Below, piece after piece: positions 34,378 through 45,000 of a DNA stretch of 64,000 bases. The DNA comes from Segatella copri (GTDB lineage: Bacteria; Bacteroidota; Bacteroidia; Bacteroidales; Bacteroidaceae). The position numbers were made by a program, and so were the translations under genes. The stretch covers positions 3,257,001 to 3,321,000 of the forward strand of contig NZ_CP137557.1 of the NCBI RefSeq assembly GCF_019249655.2, read 5' to 3'. Under the pieces are notes generated by a model. It did not search any database. It was not told where the DNA came from and was given only the letters and a program-made list of their open reading frames with translations. Position 1 is the first letter of the stretch, and each line of letters starts with the position of its first letter.

Positions 34378-36528
34378 TTAGAAGAACAGGTAGCGGTTGT
34401 CCACTACGTGAGCCTTCTGATAAAGCTCGTTCATGAAGTTACCAGCATACTGCATAACCTTCTGGCGGCACTTCTGCTCGTAAGCCTTCTCATCGAACTT
34501 AACAGGACGATTGGTCTTGTTAGTAACCTGGAAGAGATAAACACCAGCGTTACCCTTTACTGCGTGAGCAGCGAAAGCACCCTTCTTGGTGGCAGAAACT
34601 GCACCAGAGAGAGCAGGCTCGCTAGCACCAGTAGCAGCGATGAAAGTAGGAGCAGCGAAAGTAATCTGATTAACAGAAGAAACCTTACCACCCTTAGCCT
34701 TAGCAGCAGCAATGCTCTTCACACCAGCCACCTTAGCCATAATCTGCTCAGCCTTCTTATCCTTGATAACCTCAGCCTTTACCATTTCCTTTACCTGAGG
34801 ATCGCTCAAGTCGCGGAAACCGATGCGATGAATCTTATCCAAAACAACTATCAACAGGTGGTTGTTATCACCACACTCGTACATTGGAGAAACCTCACCC
34901 TCCTTGCTATCGAAGATCCACTTCAAAGCGTCACGGGTAGAATGGATGTTAGCAACATAGTGAGTAGCTGTAGTTACATCCTTCAACTCCTGTACACGAT
35001 AACCATTCTTCTCAGCATTCTTCAAGAGATCCTCTGCCTTAGGATTAGCACTAACGAAGCTAGAGAACTTGTTGTAAGCTGTGCGATAGGTATCGTTAGA
35101 GAACTGAACCTCCTTCTTGATAACTGCAGCCACATACTTATCAACCATAGCCTTGCGGTCGCAAACCTGGAGGATGACATAACCCTGACCCAACTGAATC
35201 TGGTTCAATGCATTCACTGAAGCAGTGTTCAATGTGTTAATGAAGGTCTTGTTGTCCTTATCCATGGTCTGAGCATACTCATACTGCTTGGTTGTCATCC
35301 AGGCCTTCTCACCTGTCTGACCATACTTCTTAGCGATAGCCTCGAAGTCTGCACCAGCAGCGAGAGCACCATGGATAGAGTCTGCCTTTGTCTTAGCCTC
35401 AGCCTGTGAAGCGGCAGCCACCTGGATTACACGATACTGGATAGAGTCTGGCAACTGCTGCTTGCTGATCAACTTCACGATGTTCAATGTATTATCAGCA
35501 GCATTCAGCTTCACTGCAGAAGTAGAGCCTACAGCCAAAGAATCGATGTCGGCAGCGATGTCGCGTGGGAAAGCATCCTTGCTAACTGGGATACCCAAGT
35601 AAGCTACAGAAGAAGCTGACTTGCGAACGAGCTCTGAAGGGTCAGCAGCCTCAGCAAGCTGAGTCTTGTAACCGGCGAACTCCTTGTTGATGGCAGCACG
35701 GTCTGCCTGAGAAGCCTTCACCTCAATATCAACATACTTGATGTCGCGACTCTCAACAGGCTGCTTGAAGCGAGCCTTGAGTTCATCATACTTAGCCTTT
35801 AAGTCACTCTCCTCAACCTTCACCTTGTCGTCCTGGATATCAGAGTAAGGGAAAGCAGCCAACTGAATCTGGCTCTCCTCGTTCTCCTCCTTGAATGCCA
35901 TCTTAGCCTCAACAGGGTTAGAGATGAAGCAGTGAGCCAAGAGAGACTGATACTTCTGAGCCAATGTCTGCTGGCGAAGAGTCTTCTCGATGAATGACCA
36001 GTAGTTGAAAATCTTGTTATACTGATCCAACATCTGAGGGTTAGCAGATGGGTTAGCCTTCTGGGCCTTGTAGTCTGCCAGGAACTTCTGCAATGCAGAA
36101 GCATCGAAGCGGCCAGTCTGCTGGTTTACGAAAGGAGTCTGCTGAAGCATTGGGTTAGTACCTGTCTTCAAGATATCCTGAAGTTCTGCGTCGGTAACTG
36201 TAAGTCCCAACTTGCCAGCTTCCTCAGCGATGATGGCGTTCTGCACGTATGTATTCCATACCATGTCTTTCACCTGATTCATCTGCTCCTCAGGAAGATT
36301 CTCCTGACCTTGTTGCATTTTAATAACCTCTGTGTACTCATCAACGAGCTTCTGGAAATCCTGCACGCTGATTTTCTCGCCATAAACCTCACCAATCTGC
36401 TGGCGCTCATTGTTCTTTGCAGAATCGCAAGAGCGGAAAGCTTCCTCGGCAATGAAGGCGAAAAGGCCGAAACTGATGATACAAACCAGTATCACGCCTC
36501 TTTTTCTAATTGTTCCTAATGCTGCCAT
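34378..36528 (-). CDS. ppiD: PpiD/SurA-like peptidyl-prolyl isomerase and periplasmic chaperone
   Basis: The 716-residue protein has an N-terminal inner-membrane anchor (RKRGVILVCIISFGLFAFIA), a SurA_N-like chaperone domain (about 40-220) and a parvulin-type region (about 345-460, with DSIHGALAAGADFEAIAKKY). The C-terminal helical region follows. It assists folding of outer-membrane proteins after Sec export. It is the last gene of a minus-strand series with the CNNM/CorC, lptC and barrel genes, an order found across Bacteroidales. A second parvulin domain near 520-620 is possible. Confidence 0.9.
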   Translation of the reverse strand: MAALGTIRKRGVILVCIISFGLFAFIAEEAFRSCDSAKNNERQQIGEVYGEKISVQDFQKLVDEYTEVIKMQQGQENLPEEQMNQVKDMVWNTYVQNAIIAEEAGKLGLTVTDAELQDILKTGTNPMLQQTPFVNQQTGRFDASALQKFLADYKAQKANPSANPQMLDQYNKIFNYWSFIEKTLRQQTLAQKYQSLLAHCFISNPVEAKMAFKEENEESQIQLAAFPYSDIQDDKVKVEESDLKAKYDELKARFKQPVESRDIKYVDIEVKASQADRAAINKEFAGYKTQLAEAADPSELVRKSASSVAYLGIPVSKDAFPRDIAADIDSLAVGSTSAVKLNAADNTLNIVKLISKQQLPDSIQYRVIQVAAASQAEAKTKADSIHGALAAGADFEAIAKKYGQTGEKAWMTTKQYEYAQTMDKDNKTFINTLNTASVNALNQIQLGQGYVILQVCDRKAMVDKYVAAVIKKEVQFSNDTYRTAYNKFSSFVSANPKAEDLLKNAEKNGYRVQELKDVTTATHYVANIHSTRDALKWIFDSKEGEVSPMYECGDNNHLLIVVLDKIHRIGFRDLSDPQVKEMVKAEVIKDKKAEQIMAKVAGVKSIAAAKAKGGKVSSVNQITFAAPTFIAATGASEPALSGAVSATKKGAFAAHAVKGNAGVYLFQVTNKTNRPVKFDEKAYEQKCRQKVMQYAGNFMNELYQKAHVVDNRYLFF

Positions 36529-36607
36529 TACGTTTTAATTATTATTATTATTTTATTTTTTCCATGTTTGAATATAGCTACTTTTGCAGCGAGTAGCCAA
36601 TTGACTG

Positions 36608-36615
36608 CAAAAATA
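36608..36615 (-). promoter_or_regulatory. -7 element of ppiD
   Basis: Minus-strand TATTTTTG, 80 nt before the ppiD start. No good TTG at -33. It shows ppiD is transcribed separately from the upstream CNNM/CorC gene, which ends at the long hairpin 36631-36693. Confidence 0.5.
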
Positions 36616-36630
36616 CAAAAATAATACGAG

Positions 36631-36693
36631 AAAAGGGAATTTTTCCGTATCTTTTTTGGCTATAAGCCTAAAAAAGCCGAAAAATTCCCTTTT
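36631..36693 (-). terminator. Long compound hairpin ending the CNNM/CorC gene
   Basis: Outer 15-bp arms (36631-36645 and 36679-36693, arm AAAAGGGAATTTTTC) surround an inner stem CTTTTTTGGCT/AGCC. The whole 63 nt folds as one extended hairpin starting 10 nt past the stop codon. Confidence 0.8.
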
Positions 36694-36702
36694 TTCATCC
36701 AA

Positions 36703-37971
36703 CTATTTGATGATGTGGAGTTTCACAAGCTCTATCTTTCGAGATGTTGACTTGATTATCTTGAACTCAAAGTTGTTAATTTTAATCACTTCGTTAAGCT
36801 TTGGGAAACTCTGATATTCATGCAGAATCAAGCCACCCAAAGTCATATACTCATCGCTCTCAGGAAGATCCAGATCAAACATATCGTTTATCTTATCTAT
36901 CTCTAATCGGGCCGACAAGAGGTAATCACCATCATCGGTCTTCTTTGCCACATACTTAGCCGAATCGTGCTCGTCCTCGATGTCGCCAAAGATCTCTTCC
37001 ACAATATCTTCGAGACTTACCAAACCGCTGGTTCCGCCAAACTCATCCACCACGACACCCAGCGACTTCTTCTGCTGCAGGAAGGTCTGCATCAGTTTCT
37101 GAGCCTGCATGGTTTCCGGTACGAAAGGCATGGTGCGGATATGATCCTGCCATCTCTTCGGATTATGGAAAAGTTCAGAACTGTGGATGTATCCCACAAT
37201 GTGGTCGATATCCTCTTCATAAACGATAATCTTGGAATTACCGCTCTCGATGAATTTCTGGCGCAGTTCCTCCAAGGATGTCTCCATCTCCACCGCCTGT
37301 ATCTCGGTTCTAGGAACCATACAGTCGCGAACCTTGGTATCAGAAAAATCCAAGGCATTCTGGAAAATCTTCACCTCATCGTTAATCTCGTCATCATTGG
37401 TGGCATTATCGATGCTCGACTGCACCAGATAATCCAAATCCACCTTCGAGAATCCTTCATCTCCCTCTTCGCTCTCCATCTTCATACCTAGCAAACGGAG
37501 CAGACACTTGCTCAGAAAAGTACTGAACTTGCTGATAGGCCACAAGATGACATAGCACAGATACGCTATCGGGCTAAAGATGGTCAACAGTCGGTTAGGG
37601 TTCGCCTTGAACAGCGTCTTAGGCAAGAACTCGCCGGTGAACAACACGATGAGCGTAGACAGGATGGTATCGGCAGTCACCCTACCCCCATCATCCAACC
37701 CCGCAAAAAGGGTATTATCAAACAAACGGGCAAAGAGGATACCATATACTACGAGGGCGATGTTGTTGCCCACCAGCATGGTACTCACGAATCCGTTCGG
37801 ATGATTATAAAACCGCGACAAGAGTCGCTGGCAAAGTCCGTTCTTCTCCTTATCCATCTCCGCCAACATACGGTTGGAGGAAACGAAGGCTATCTCCATT
37901 CCGCTGAAGAATGCAGAGAACACCATCGTGACCAGGATGCCGACAATCAGACTTATATCAACTTCTTCCAT
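36703..37971 (-). CDS. CNNM/CorC-type membrane protein with CBS pair (hemolysin family)
   Basis: The 422-residue inner-membrane protein has a DUF21/CNNM domain with four hydrophobic segments (starting SLIVGILVTMVFSAFFSGME; GEFLPKTLF is a signature), two CBS domains (about 205-320; MVPRTEIQAVEMETSLEELR and SLGVVVDEFGGTSGLVSLED) and a C-terminal CorC_HlyC domain. Family members handle Mg2+ or Co2+; the hemolysin name is historical. In Bacteroidetes the gliding protein GldE has the same layout, but no gliding genes are nearby. It follows lptC after 59 nt. Confidence 0.92.
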   Translation of the reverse strand: MEEVDISLIVGILVTMVFSAFFSGMEIAFVSSNRMLAEMDKEKNGLCQRLLSRFYNHPNGFVSTMLVGNNIALVVYGILFARLFDNTLFAGLDDGGRVTADTILSTLIVLFTGEFLPKTLFKANPNRLLTIFSPIAYLCYVILWPISKFSTFLSKCLLRLLGMKMESEEGDEGFSKVDLDYLVQSSIDNATNDDEINDEVKIFQNALDFSDTKVRDCMVPRTEIQAVEMETSLEELRQKFIESGNSKIIVYEEDIDHIVGYIHSSELFHNPKRWQDHIRTMPFVPETMQAQKLMQTFLQQKKSLGVVVDEFGGTSGLVSLEDIVEEIFGDIEDEHDSAKYVAKKTDDGDYLLSARLEIDKINDMFDLDLPESDEYMTLGGLILHEYQSFPKLNEVIKINNFEFKIIKSTSRKIELVKLHIIK

Positions 37972-38030
37972 GATAATTAATCAATTAGAAATCAGAATAT
38001 TATCTATAAACAAACAGACGACCACCCCTA

Positions 38031-38702
38031 TCAGTGCATGATAGGGATAGTCGTATTAGCTCTTTGAGGAGTAGCCTGCTGACGGATTGGCGCAGCCGTA
38101 GAATCGGAAGAAGATGCAGAAGATGCACCACCCTCGCTACTGCCACCACCAAAGTCTTCCTTCACGAAACTACCCTTGGTATTACTTACAAAATAACGGG
38201 TCATCTTCTCGTCACTCCAGAAATAAGAACCCTGAAGGGTACGCTCTGGTGTAACAAGTTTACTGAACACGTTGCTGGAAAGTTCGTGCTTGTTCTCATC
38301 CCAAGTAAGCTGTTCGCTGGTGAAGCGAAGGCCATCCTTGGTCAGAATGCGCACGCGTCCATACAACTTCCAGACCCGCTGCTGGTCAAAGTAATAGGCT
38401 GTATCACACTGGATATAGCTATTGATATGGAACTTCTCGTCAAACTGTTCGAGCAACATACCCTTATCGAAAATCCATCTGGACGGATTGCGGTTGGTAT
38501 TCACCTCCCAGCGTTCCGTCACGATGCGATATTTAATGACTCCGGAATCGCTGATGAGCGTATTCACACCATAGGAAGTCATCATAGCCACCGAGTCCTT
38601 GGCATAAATAGCAGGCGCAGTATGCTCTACCGGATCCTGGCAAGCCGCCAAGACCAAGGACAGGAAGATGCCTATTACTATGAAATTTTTAATCTTATAC
38701 AT
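38031..38702 (-). CDS. lptC: LPS export protein LptC
   Basis: The 223-residue protein has a lipoprotein-like N-terminus (LSLVLAACQD) and a beta-jellyroll LptC domain with YQV/EVNTNRNP... content (FDEKFHINSYIQCDTAYYFD and DGLRFTSEQLTWDENK), a signature of the Lpt bridge family. It links the LptB2FG transporter to LptA in LPS export. The reading frame extends further upstream but the ATG at 38702 gives the correct signal sequence. The C-terminal 35 residues are low-complexity Ser/Gly/Ala. Downstream of a barrel gene and upstream of a CNNM/CorC gene, as in other Bacteroidales. Confidence 0.85.
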   Translation of the reverse strand: MYKIKNFIVIGIFLSLVLAACQDPVEHTAPAIYAKDSVAMMTSYGVNTLISDSGVIKYRIVTERWEVNTNRNPSRWIFDKGMLLEQFDEKFHINSYIQCDTAYYFDQQRVWKLYGRVRILTKDGLRFTSEQLTWDENKHELSSNVFSKLVTPERTLQGSYFWSDEKMTRYFVSNTKGSFVKEDFGGGSSEGGASSASSSDSTAAPIRQQATPQRANTTIPIMH

Positions 38703-38751
38703 TATTATATATATAGGAGACTGCAGAATCCTCTCTATCTGGAGAGAAAGA

Positions 38752-40047
38752 TTACTGCATCTTCCACTTCTTAAACCAATCCTCGTTGAATGTGAAACCA
38801 ATGTTGATGCGGAAAGAATTCTCCTTGATGAGATCCTTGGCAGAACTCTTCACCCACTGACCACTGATGTTGAGCTGCGAACGGTTGTTGTAGCCGTTCA
38901 TGATAGGAATACCGAAACCGGCGCTCACAGAAATCTCCTTCGGTCCATCCACACCATTCACCTTATAATAAGGAGTAGCATAGCTTACACCGGCACGATA
39001 GTGAACACGCTTCAGGAAAGAAGCACGACCATTCTCGGCATAACAATACTGGAAACCGAGGTTGAACTTGCTGCGGTCCATATAAACGCCATCGCGCAAG
39101 GCCCAAGGCTCATTGTTCTTGGCATCGTAGGTAGGATAACCCAGGCTCCCCCACTTCTGCAAGGTATAGTCAAAGCCCACCTTCCACTGGTGATTGTGAT
39201 TCCACATCAAACCGGCACCCATCATGGTTGGCAACTCATACGCATTGTTGATGCTGAATGCCAAGGTATCAGAAGTACTGGTCTGCGCATTGGAAGAGAT
39301 GATGTTCATATCGGCATCGGCATGCAGATTATGACCTGGCGTATAGGTCAAACCCAATGTCAACTCATCTTTCTTGGTAATCTGATGGGTATATTGAATA
39401 CCCAAATCCAGCTTATAGTTATGAACACTGGTGCCATAAGTGCGATAGAGCGACTTATAATAGCTGTTGCTATAAGCGTTCTGCACCGTCTTGTTGATGC
39501 TACCCCAGAGATAACCGATGTTGGCACCCACAGCCAAGCCCTTGACAGGCGACCAGCCCGCACCCAGATAAACCTGATGCAAGCCACCCTCACCGCTATA
39601 GGTATTGCTATAGGTTACATCCTTATCTTCCTTGTTCACATAACCACTGGTAGAATAATCATAGCCCACATTGGTAAAAGGGATGATACCGAAACTCATG
39701 CCCACATGACGCAGCAGGCGGAATCCACCTACCACATACTCAAGATTAGAGTTATTGGCATTCTTCTTCACACCATTCTCGTTGAAGTTGGTAACCTGAC
39801 CCGAAATGCCAGCATCCAGGATGAACGTCATGGAGTCGATGGCAGAGTAGGAAGCAGGGTTGAGGTAGTTCACCTGGTTGTGCTCATGAAAACCAAGACC
39901 CACACCATTCATACCACGATTGAAGCCCGAAGTCTGGTCAGACAATACGCCTAAACCATACTGGCTGTATGGAGAATTAGTACCACTTTGGGCATTAACC
40001 ATAAGAGTTGAACCCAACATAAGGGCTGCTAAGATAATCTTTCTCAT
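38752..40047 (-). CDS. Outer-membrane beta-barrel protein, FadL/PorV-like
   Basis: The 431-residue protein has a cleavable signal (ALMLGSTLMVNAQ) and a start typical of Bacteroidetes FadL-fold proteins (NSPYSQYGLGVLSDQTSGFN, then GMNGVGLG and NYLNPASYSAIDSMTF). It ends in a strand with the aromatic/basic end KWKMQ. Fatty-acid transport or a T9SS-like role cannot be decided from sequence; no T9SS genes are nearby. It is first in a minus-strand series with lptC, pointing to envelope biogenesis. A -7 element lies 36 nt upstream. Confidence 0.8.
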   Translation of the reverse strand: MRKIILAALMLGSTLMVNAQSGTNSPYSQYGLGVLSDQTSGFNRGMNGVGLGFHEHNQVNYLNPASYSAIDSMTFILDAGISGQVTNFNENGVKKNANNSNLEYVVGGFRLLRHVGMSFGIIPFTNVGYDYSTSGYVNKEDKDVTYSNTYSGEGGLHQVYLGAGWSPVKGLAVGANIGYLWGSINKTVQNAYSNSYYKSLYRTYGTSVHNYKLDLGIQYTHQITKKDELTLGLTYTPGHNLHADADMNIISSNAQTSTSDTLAFSINNAYELPTMMGAGLMWNHNHQWKVGFDYTLQKWGSLGYPTYDAKNNEPWALRDGVYMDRSKFNLGFQYCYAENGRASFLKRVHYRAGVSYATPYYKVNGVDGPKEISVSAGFGIPIMNGYNNRSQLNISGQWVKSSAKDLIKENSFRINIGFTFNEDWFKKWKMQ

Positions 40048-40082
40048 TTATATATAAATCAGTAAAAAATACATTCAGAGTG

Positions 40083-40143
40083 CAAAAGTATTAAAAAAAA
40101 TCTAGAAAAAAGAAGGATAATTGAAAATAATAAGTTATTTTTG
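40083..40143. promoter_or_regulatory. Divergent -7 elements for the barrel gene and the DUF4105 gene
   Basis: Minus strand TACTTTTG (40090-40083) serves the barrel gene. Plus strand TATTTTTG (40136-40143) serves the DUF4105 gene, with its first GTG only five nt further on. Neither has a good -33 TTG. Confidence 0.5.
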
Positions 40144-40147
40144 CATC

Positions 40148-41503
40148 GTGAAACGTTTTAAGCATATATTTCGGGTCATTTTAGCAGTTATTTTAACCAA
40201 TTTAACTACTATTGTGACAGCACAGGATTTTTCAGGCTACAATGCTCCTGATATTTCTGTGCAGAACAGTCGTGTCAATGAGGAAGCCACCGCATGGCTC
40301 GACTCTGTGGATATTTCGCTCCTTACTTGCGGACCAGGTGAGGAGGTGTGGTCGTACTATGGGCATTCGGCTCTGCGCATCCAGGACAAGGCGCATGGCA
40401 GCGACGTGGCCGTGAACTGGGGCATGTTCAGCTTCAGGCAAGGCTATTTCATCCTCCGCTTCGTCTTCGGACTCACCGATTACCAGATTGGCATCTATCC
40501 GATGACCGATTTCATGGCAGAGTACAGTGCCGAGGGAAGATGGGTGCGCCAGCAGCGCCTCCATCTGTCGAGAGAGGAGAAACTGAAGGTGCTACATGCC
40601 ATCGAAGAGAATGCACAGCCGGAAAACCGTACCTACCGCTACAATTTCTTCTTCGACAACTGTACCACCCGTGCCCGCGAAATGGTGATTACCAACATCG
40701 GTTACTGCAACACCAACTTCAAGGACACCGATGCACAGTCAACTTACCGCGAGGAAATCCATAAGCTCAACGGCAACCACCGCTGGGCAAGATTCGGCAA
40801 CGACCTGCTGCTGGGCTACCTGTCAGACAGAGACCTCACCCAGCGCGAATGGGAGTTCCTGCCAGATAATCTGAGCAAAGACTTCGCCACCGAAGGAAGA
40901 AAAGACTTCATCAACGACACGGCGGGCAATGCAGAGGTGAACCACCTCATCAGAAAAGACGGATACCTCATGCTGGTGGATTCCACCTGCTATCTGATAC
41001 CTCCTACCCAGAAAGTGGCAGAAGCAGAAGTCATCACCCCTACCCTGGTATTCATCACGCTGGCGGTCATCATCATCGCACTCAGCGTTTTCGAATGGAA
41101 AAGAAAGAAGAACTTCTGGGTGCTGGATGCCTTCCTGCTCATTCTTACCGGATTGCCGGGACTCATCCTCTTTGCCATGCTGTTCTCTCAGCACCCTACC
41201 GTGCAGGTGAACTTCCAGATGCTGATATTGAACCCATTCAACCTCATCTTCGTATGGAAGACCATCCAGAAGATGCGCCAGGGGAAGCTCTATTGGTATT
41301 ATGAAGTATGGGGAATCTGCCTTGTCGTGTCACTTTTCATGCAGATATGGCAGACCTACGCAGAGGGCATGGTAACTTTGGCACTCTCTTTGCTCGTAAG
41401 ATACGCATTCAAGTCAACCATGCTGGACTTAAGTGCCAATAACTTGAAGATACAGCATCGTATCATCACGAAATTCAGAAAGAAGAAAAAGAATCAAGAA
41501 TAA
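40148..41503 (+). CDS. DUF4105-domain exported membrane protein
   Basis: The protein of about 451 residues has a signal peptide or anchor (RVILAVILTNLTTIVTAQ), a DUF4105 domain (about 40-330; LLTCGPGEEVWSYYGHSALRI and YRYNFFFDNCTTRAREMV, a conserved Asp-Asn-Cys) and four or more C-terminal membrane spans. The conserved Cys and His suggest a peptidase-like or lipid-related activity, but the family has no proven function. The start is uncertain: the frame opens at TTG 40121, upstream of the -7 box, whereas GTG 40148 lies right at the expected transcription start, which would make the mRNA leaderless. Confidence 0.75.
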   Translation: MKRFKHIFRVILAVILTNLTTIVTAQDFSGYNAPDISVQNSRVNEEATAWLDSVDISLLTCGPGEEVWSYYGHSALRIQDKAHGSDVAVNWGMFSFRQGYFILRFVFGLTDYQIGIYPMTDFMAEYSAEGRWVRQQRLHLSREEKLKVLHAIEENAQPENRTYRYNFFFDNCTTRAREMVITNIGYCNTNFKDTDAQSTYREEIHKLNGNHRWARFGNDLLLGYLSDRDLTQREWEFLPDNLSKDFATEGRKDFINDTAGNAEVNHLIRKDGYLMLVDSTCYLIPPTQKVAEAEVITPTLVFITLAVIIIALSVFEWKRKKNFWVLDAFLLILTGLPGLILFAMLFSQHPTVQVNFQMLILNPFNLIFVWKTIQKMRQGKLYWYYEVWGICLVVSLFMQIWQTYAEGMVTLALSLLVRYAFKSTMLDLSANNLKIQHRIITKFRKKKKNQE

Positions 41504-41527
41504 GATTAATAAATAAAGAATAAGATA

Positions 41528-41908
41528 ATGTTAGTAAACAGATATATCACAGCCCTTTTGGTTGTCCTGGCGGCAACCGGCATGGAGGCGCAGACTTATC
41601 AGCAGGCGCTGAAGTTTGCGCTCACGGATATATCCTACGATGAATTCATCCAGCAACCGGAGGCGAAGGCATTGGAGGAGGACATCCTCTATGTCCTGAA
41701 GGTAATCAAGCAAGCCGCCGAGGATGAAAGCATCGCAGAGCGCCACCATTATCTCCAGTCGGCTACCCTTCCAGCCATCCAGACTGACATTCTGACAGAA
41801 TCACATCCACATATTTGTTTTTATCCCGTGGTGGCGCATAAGTACAAGGCACCATACGGGAGCATTGTTATTCGAGGTCCTAATTGCCGACAAATGCGCC
41901 TTTTGTAA
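41528..41908 (+). CDS. Small exported protein of unknown function
   Basis: I do not recognise this 126-residue protein. It has a signal peptide ([17 protein letters not shown]), then a helical acidic region ([20 protein letters not shown]). The C-terminal part ([20 protein letters not shown]) has a single Cys. It starts 24 nt after the DUF4105 gene and is probably co-transcribed. It ends just before the secA promoter. The last residues ([11 protein letters not shown]) look unconserved, so the frame could be truncated. Confidence 0.5.
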   Translation: MLVNRYITALLVVLAATGMEAQTYQQALKFALTDISYDEFIQQPEAKALEEDILYVLKVIKQAAEDESIAERHHYLQSATLPAIQTDILTESHPHICFYPVVAHKYKAPYGSIVIRGPNCRQMRLL

Positions 41909-41957
41909 GCATTTCCCCAAAGAAATGCGGCAGGAAAAGGCATTTATTGGCAAAACA

Positions 41958-41989
41958 TTGCAGATTTACAGATATTTTTTGTATTTTTG
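41958..41989 (+). promoter_or_regulatory. Promoter of secA
   Basis: TTG at 41958-41960, 21-nt spacer, TATTTTTG at 41982-41989. It lies inside the longer open frame that begins at 41884, supporting the secA start at 42049. Confidence 0.7.
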
Positions 41990-42048
41990 CAAAATATTTA
42001 AGATTAGACAACATTACATCGAATAATAATAAAAAAATAAATATAACA

Positions 42049-45000
42049 ATGAACTTCAACAAAATTCTTCAGTCATTGTTTGGCAACAAGTCAACTCGCG
42101 ATATGAAGTTGATCCAGCCAATCGTAGAGAAAGTCAAGGCAGAATATCCTAAGATGAATGCCTTGAGCAATGACGAACTCCGTGCAAAAACAAAGGAAAT
42201 CCAGAAGTACGTACAAGAGTACGCTAAAGAGGAAAAGGCTAAGATTGCCGAACTCAAGGCTAAGATCGAGGACACTCCTATCGATGAGCGTGAAGGTATC
42301 TTCAACCAGATTGACAAGTTGGAGCAGGAAGCTCTCGACAAGTATGAAATCGCCCTCAACGAGGTGTTGCCTCAGGTGTTCGCTATCGTTAAGGATACAG
42401 CCCGCCGTTTCGCTGAGAACGAGGAGACTGTAGTTACAGCCACCGACTTCGACCGCGAGTTGGCTTCTGATCCAAAGAACGATTTCGTTACCATCGATGG
42501 CGACAAGGCTATCTATCACAATCACTGGACAGCCGGCGGCAACGATATGAAGTGGGAAATGATCCACTACGACGTCCAGCTCTTCGGTGGTGTCGTTCTG
42601 CATCAGGGTAAGATTGCCGAGATGGCTACCGGTGAGGGTAAGACCCTCGTAGGTACAACTCCTATCTTCCTGAACGCACTGACTGGCAATGGTGTTCACG
42701 TCGTAACCGTGAACGACTATCTGGCAAAGCGTGACTCAGAGTGGATGGGTCCTCTCTATATGTTCCACGGTCTCTCAGTAGATTGCATCGACAAGCATCG
42801 TCCTAACTCTGATGCACGTCGCAAGGCATACATGGCAGATATCACCTTCGGTACCAACAACGAGTTCGGTTTCGACTACTTGCGTGATAACATGGCTACC
42901 AACCCTAGCGACCTGGTACAGCGCCAGCACAACTACGCCATCGTCGATGAGGTTGACTCCGTGTTGATTGATGATGCCCGTACACCATTGATTATCTCTG
43001 GTCCTATTCCAAAGGGCGACGACCAGATGTTCGAGCAGTACCAGCCATTGGTAGAGAAGCTCTACGAGGTACAGCGTAAGCAGGCCACCGAGTTGCTCGC
43101 CGAGGCTAAGCAGAAGATTACTGAGGGTACAAAGAACAAGAACCAGCAGATGCTTGAGGAAGGTTTCCTCTCTCTCTACCGTTCATACAAGGCGCTGCCT
43201 AAGAACAAGCCATTGATCAAGTACCTCTCTGAGGAAGGTATCAAGGCTGGTCTGTTGAAGACCGAGGAGTTCTACATGGCCAACAACAACCGTGAGATGC
43301 CTAAGGCAGTTGAGCCTCTGTACTTCGTAGTAGATGAGAAGTTGAACTCAGCCGACCTGACCGATAAGGGTACAGAGTGGTTGGCTAAGCAGGTGAACGA
43401 TAAGAAACTCTTCGTGTTGCCTGATATCACAACAGAAATGAGTGCCCTGGAGGCCCGTACCGACATTACAGACCAGGAGCGTCTGGATATGAAGGACGAG
43501 ATGCTGGCTTACTATGGCGTACAGAGCGAGCGTGTTCACACCTTGCAGCAGCTCTTGAAGGCTTACACCATGTTTAATAAGGACGATGAGTATGTTGTCA
43601 TGGACGGTCAGGTGAAGATCGTGGATGAGCAGACAGGTCGTATCATGGAGGGTCGCCGCTGGAGCGATGGCTTGCACCAGGCTGTTGAGGCTAAGGAGCA
43701 TGTAAAGGTGGAGGCTGCTACCCAGACCTTTGCTACCATCACACTGCAGAACTACTTCCGTATGTATCACAAGCTCGCCGGTATGACCGGTACAGCAAGC
43801 ACAGAGGCAGGTGAGTTCTGGGACATCTACAAACTGGATGTAGTGGAGATTCCTACCAACCGTCCTATCCTGCGTAAGGACTTGGATGACCGTGTATACA
43901 AGACAGCCCGCGAGAAGTATCGTGCCGTTATCGACGAAATCGAGGAGACACGTAATGCAGGCCGCCCAGTATTGGTAGGTACCACATCTGTAGAGATTTC
44001 TGAGTTGTTGAGCAAGATGTTGAAGATGCGCAACATTCCTCATAATGTATTGAATGCCAAGCTGCACCAGCAGGAGGCTCAGATTGTAGCCGAGGCAGGT
44101 CGCTCAGTAAATGGCAAGGGTGCCGTAACCATCGCTACCAACATGGCAGGTCGTGGTACCGATATCAAGCTGACTCCTGAGGTGAAGGCTGCAGGTGGTC
44201 TCGCCATCATCGGTACAGAGCGTCATGAGAGCCGTCGTGTTGACCGTCAGCTCCGTGGTCGTGCCGGTCGTCAGGGTGACCCAGGTTCTTCAGTATTCTA
44301 CGTATCATTGGAGGATAAGCTGATGCGTCTGTTCGCTTCAGAGCGTATCGCCAAGGTAATGGACCGTCTCGGTTTCGAGGATGGTGAGCGTATCGAAAGC
44401 CCAATGATCAGCAAGAGCATCGAGCGTGCCCAGCGCAAGGTAGAGGAGAACAACTTCGGTATCCGTAAGCACCTCCTGGAGTATGATGACGTGATGAACC
44501 GTCAGCGTACCGTTATCTACGAGAAGCGTCGCCACGCCCTGATGGGTGAGCGTATCGGCATGGATATCGCCAACATCATCTGGGACCGCGTATTGAATAT
44601 CGTCAACAACAACGACTTCACAGGTGCCAAGGAAGAGTTCCTGAAGGTGCTCGCCATGGAGATTCCATTCAACGAGGATGAGTACGAGAACGGCAGACGT
44701 GAGGATTTGGCTGAGCGTGCCTTCCAGGAGGCTATGGCTGCCTTCAAGCGCAAGACCGACCGCATCCAGGCTACAGCCATGCCTATCATCAAGCAGGTAT
44801 ATGAGAACCAGGGTGCTATGTACGAGCGCATCATGGTGCCTATCACCGACGGCAAGCGCATGTACAACATTGCATGCAACCTGAAGGAGGCTTACGATAG
44901 CGAGGCTAAGAGCGTAGTGAAGGAATTCGAGAAGAACGTTGTTCTCCAGATGATCGATGACGACTGGAAGGAGAACCTCCGCAAGCTCGACGAACTTCGT

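Noticed and set aside
38668..39954. Plus-strand open frame of 428 codons
   Set aside because: Antisense shadow of the barrel gene, which has a signal peptide and barrel pattern.
41884..42048. N-terminal extension of SecA
   Set aside because: It contains the secA promoter and has no resemblance to SecA; the ATG at 42049 gives the family N-terminus.
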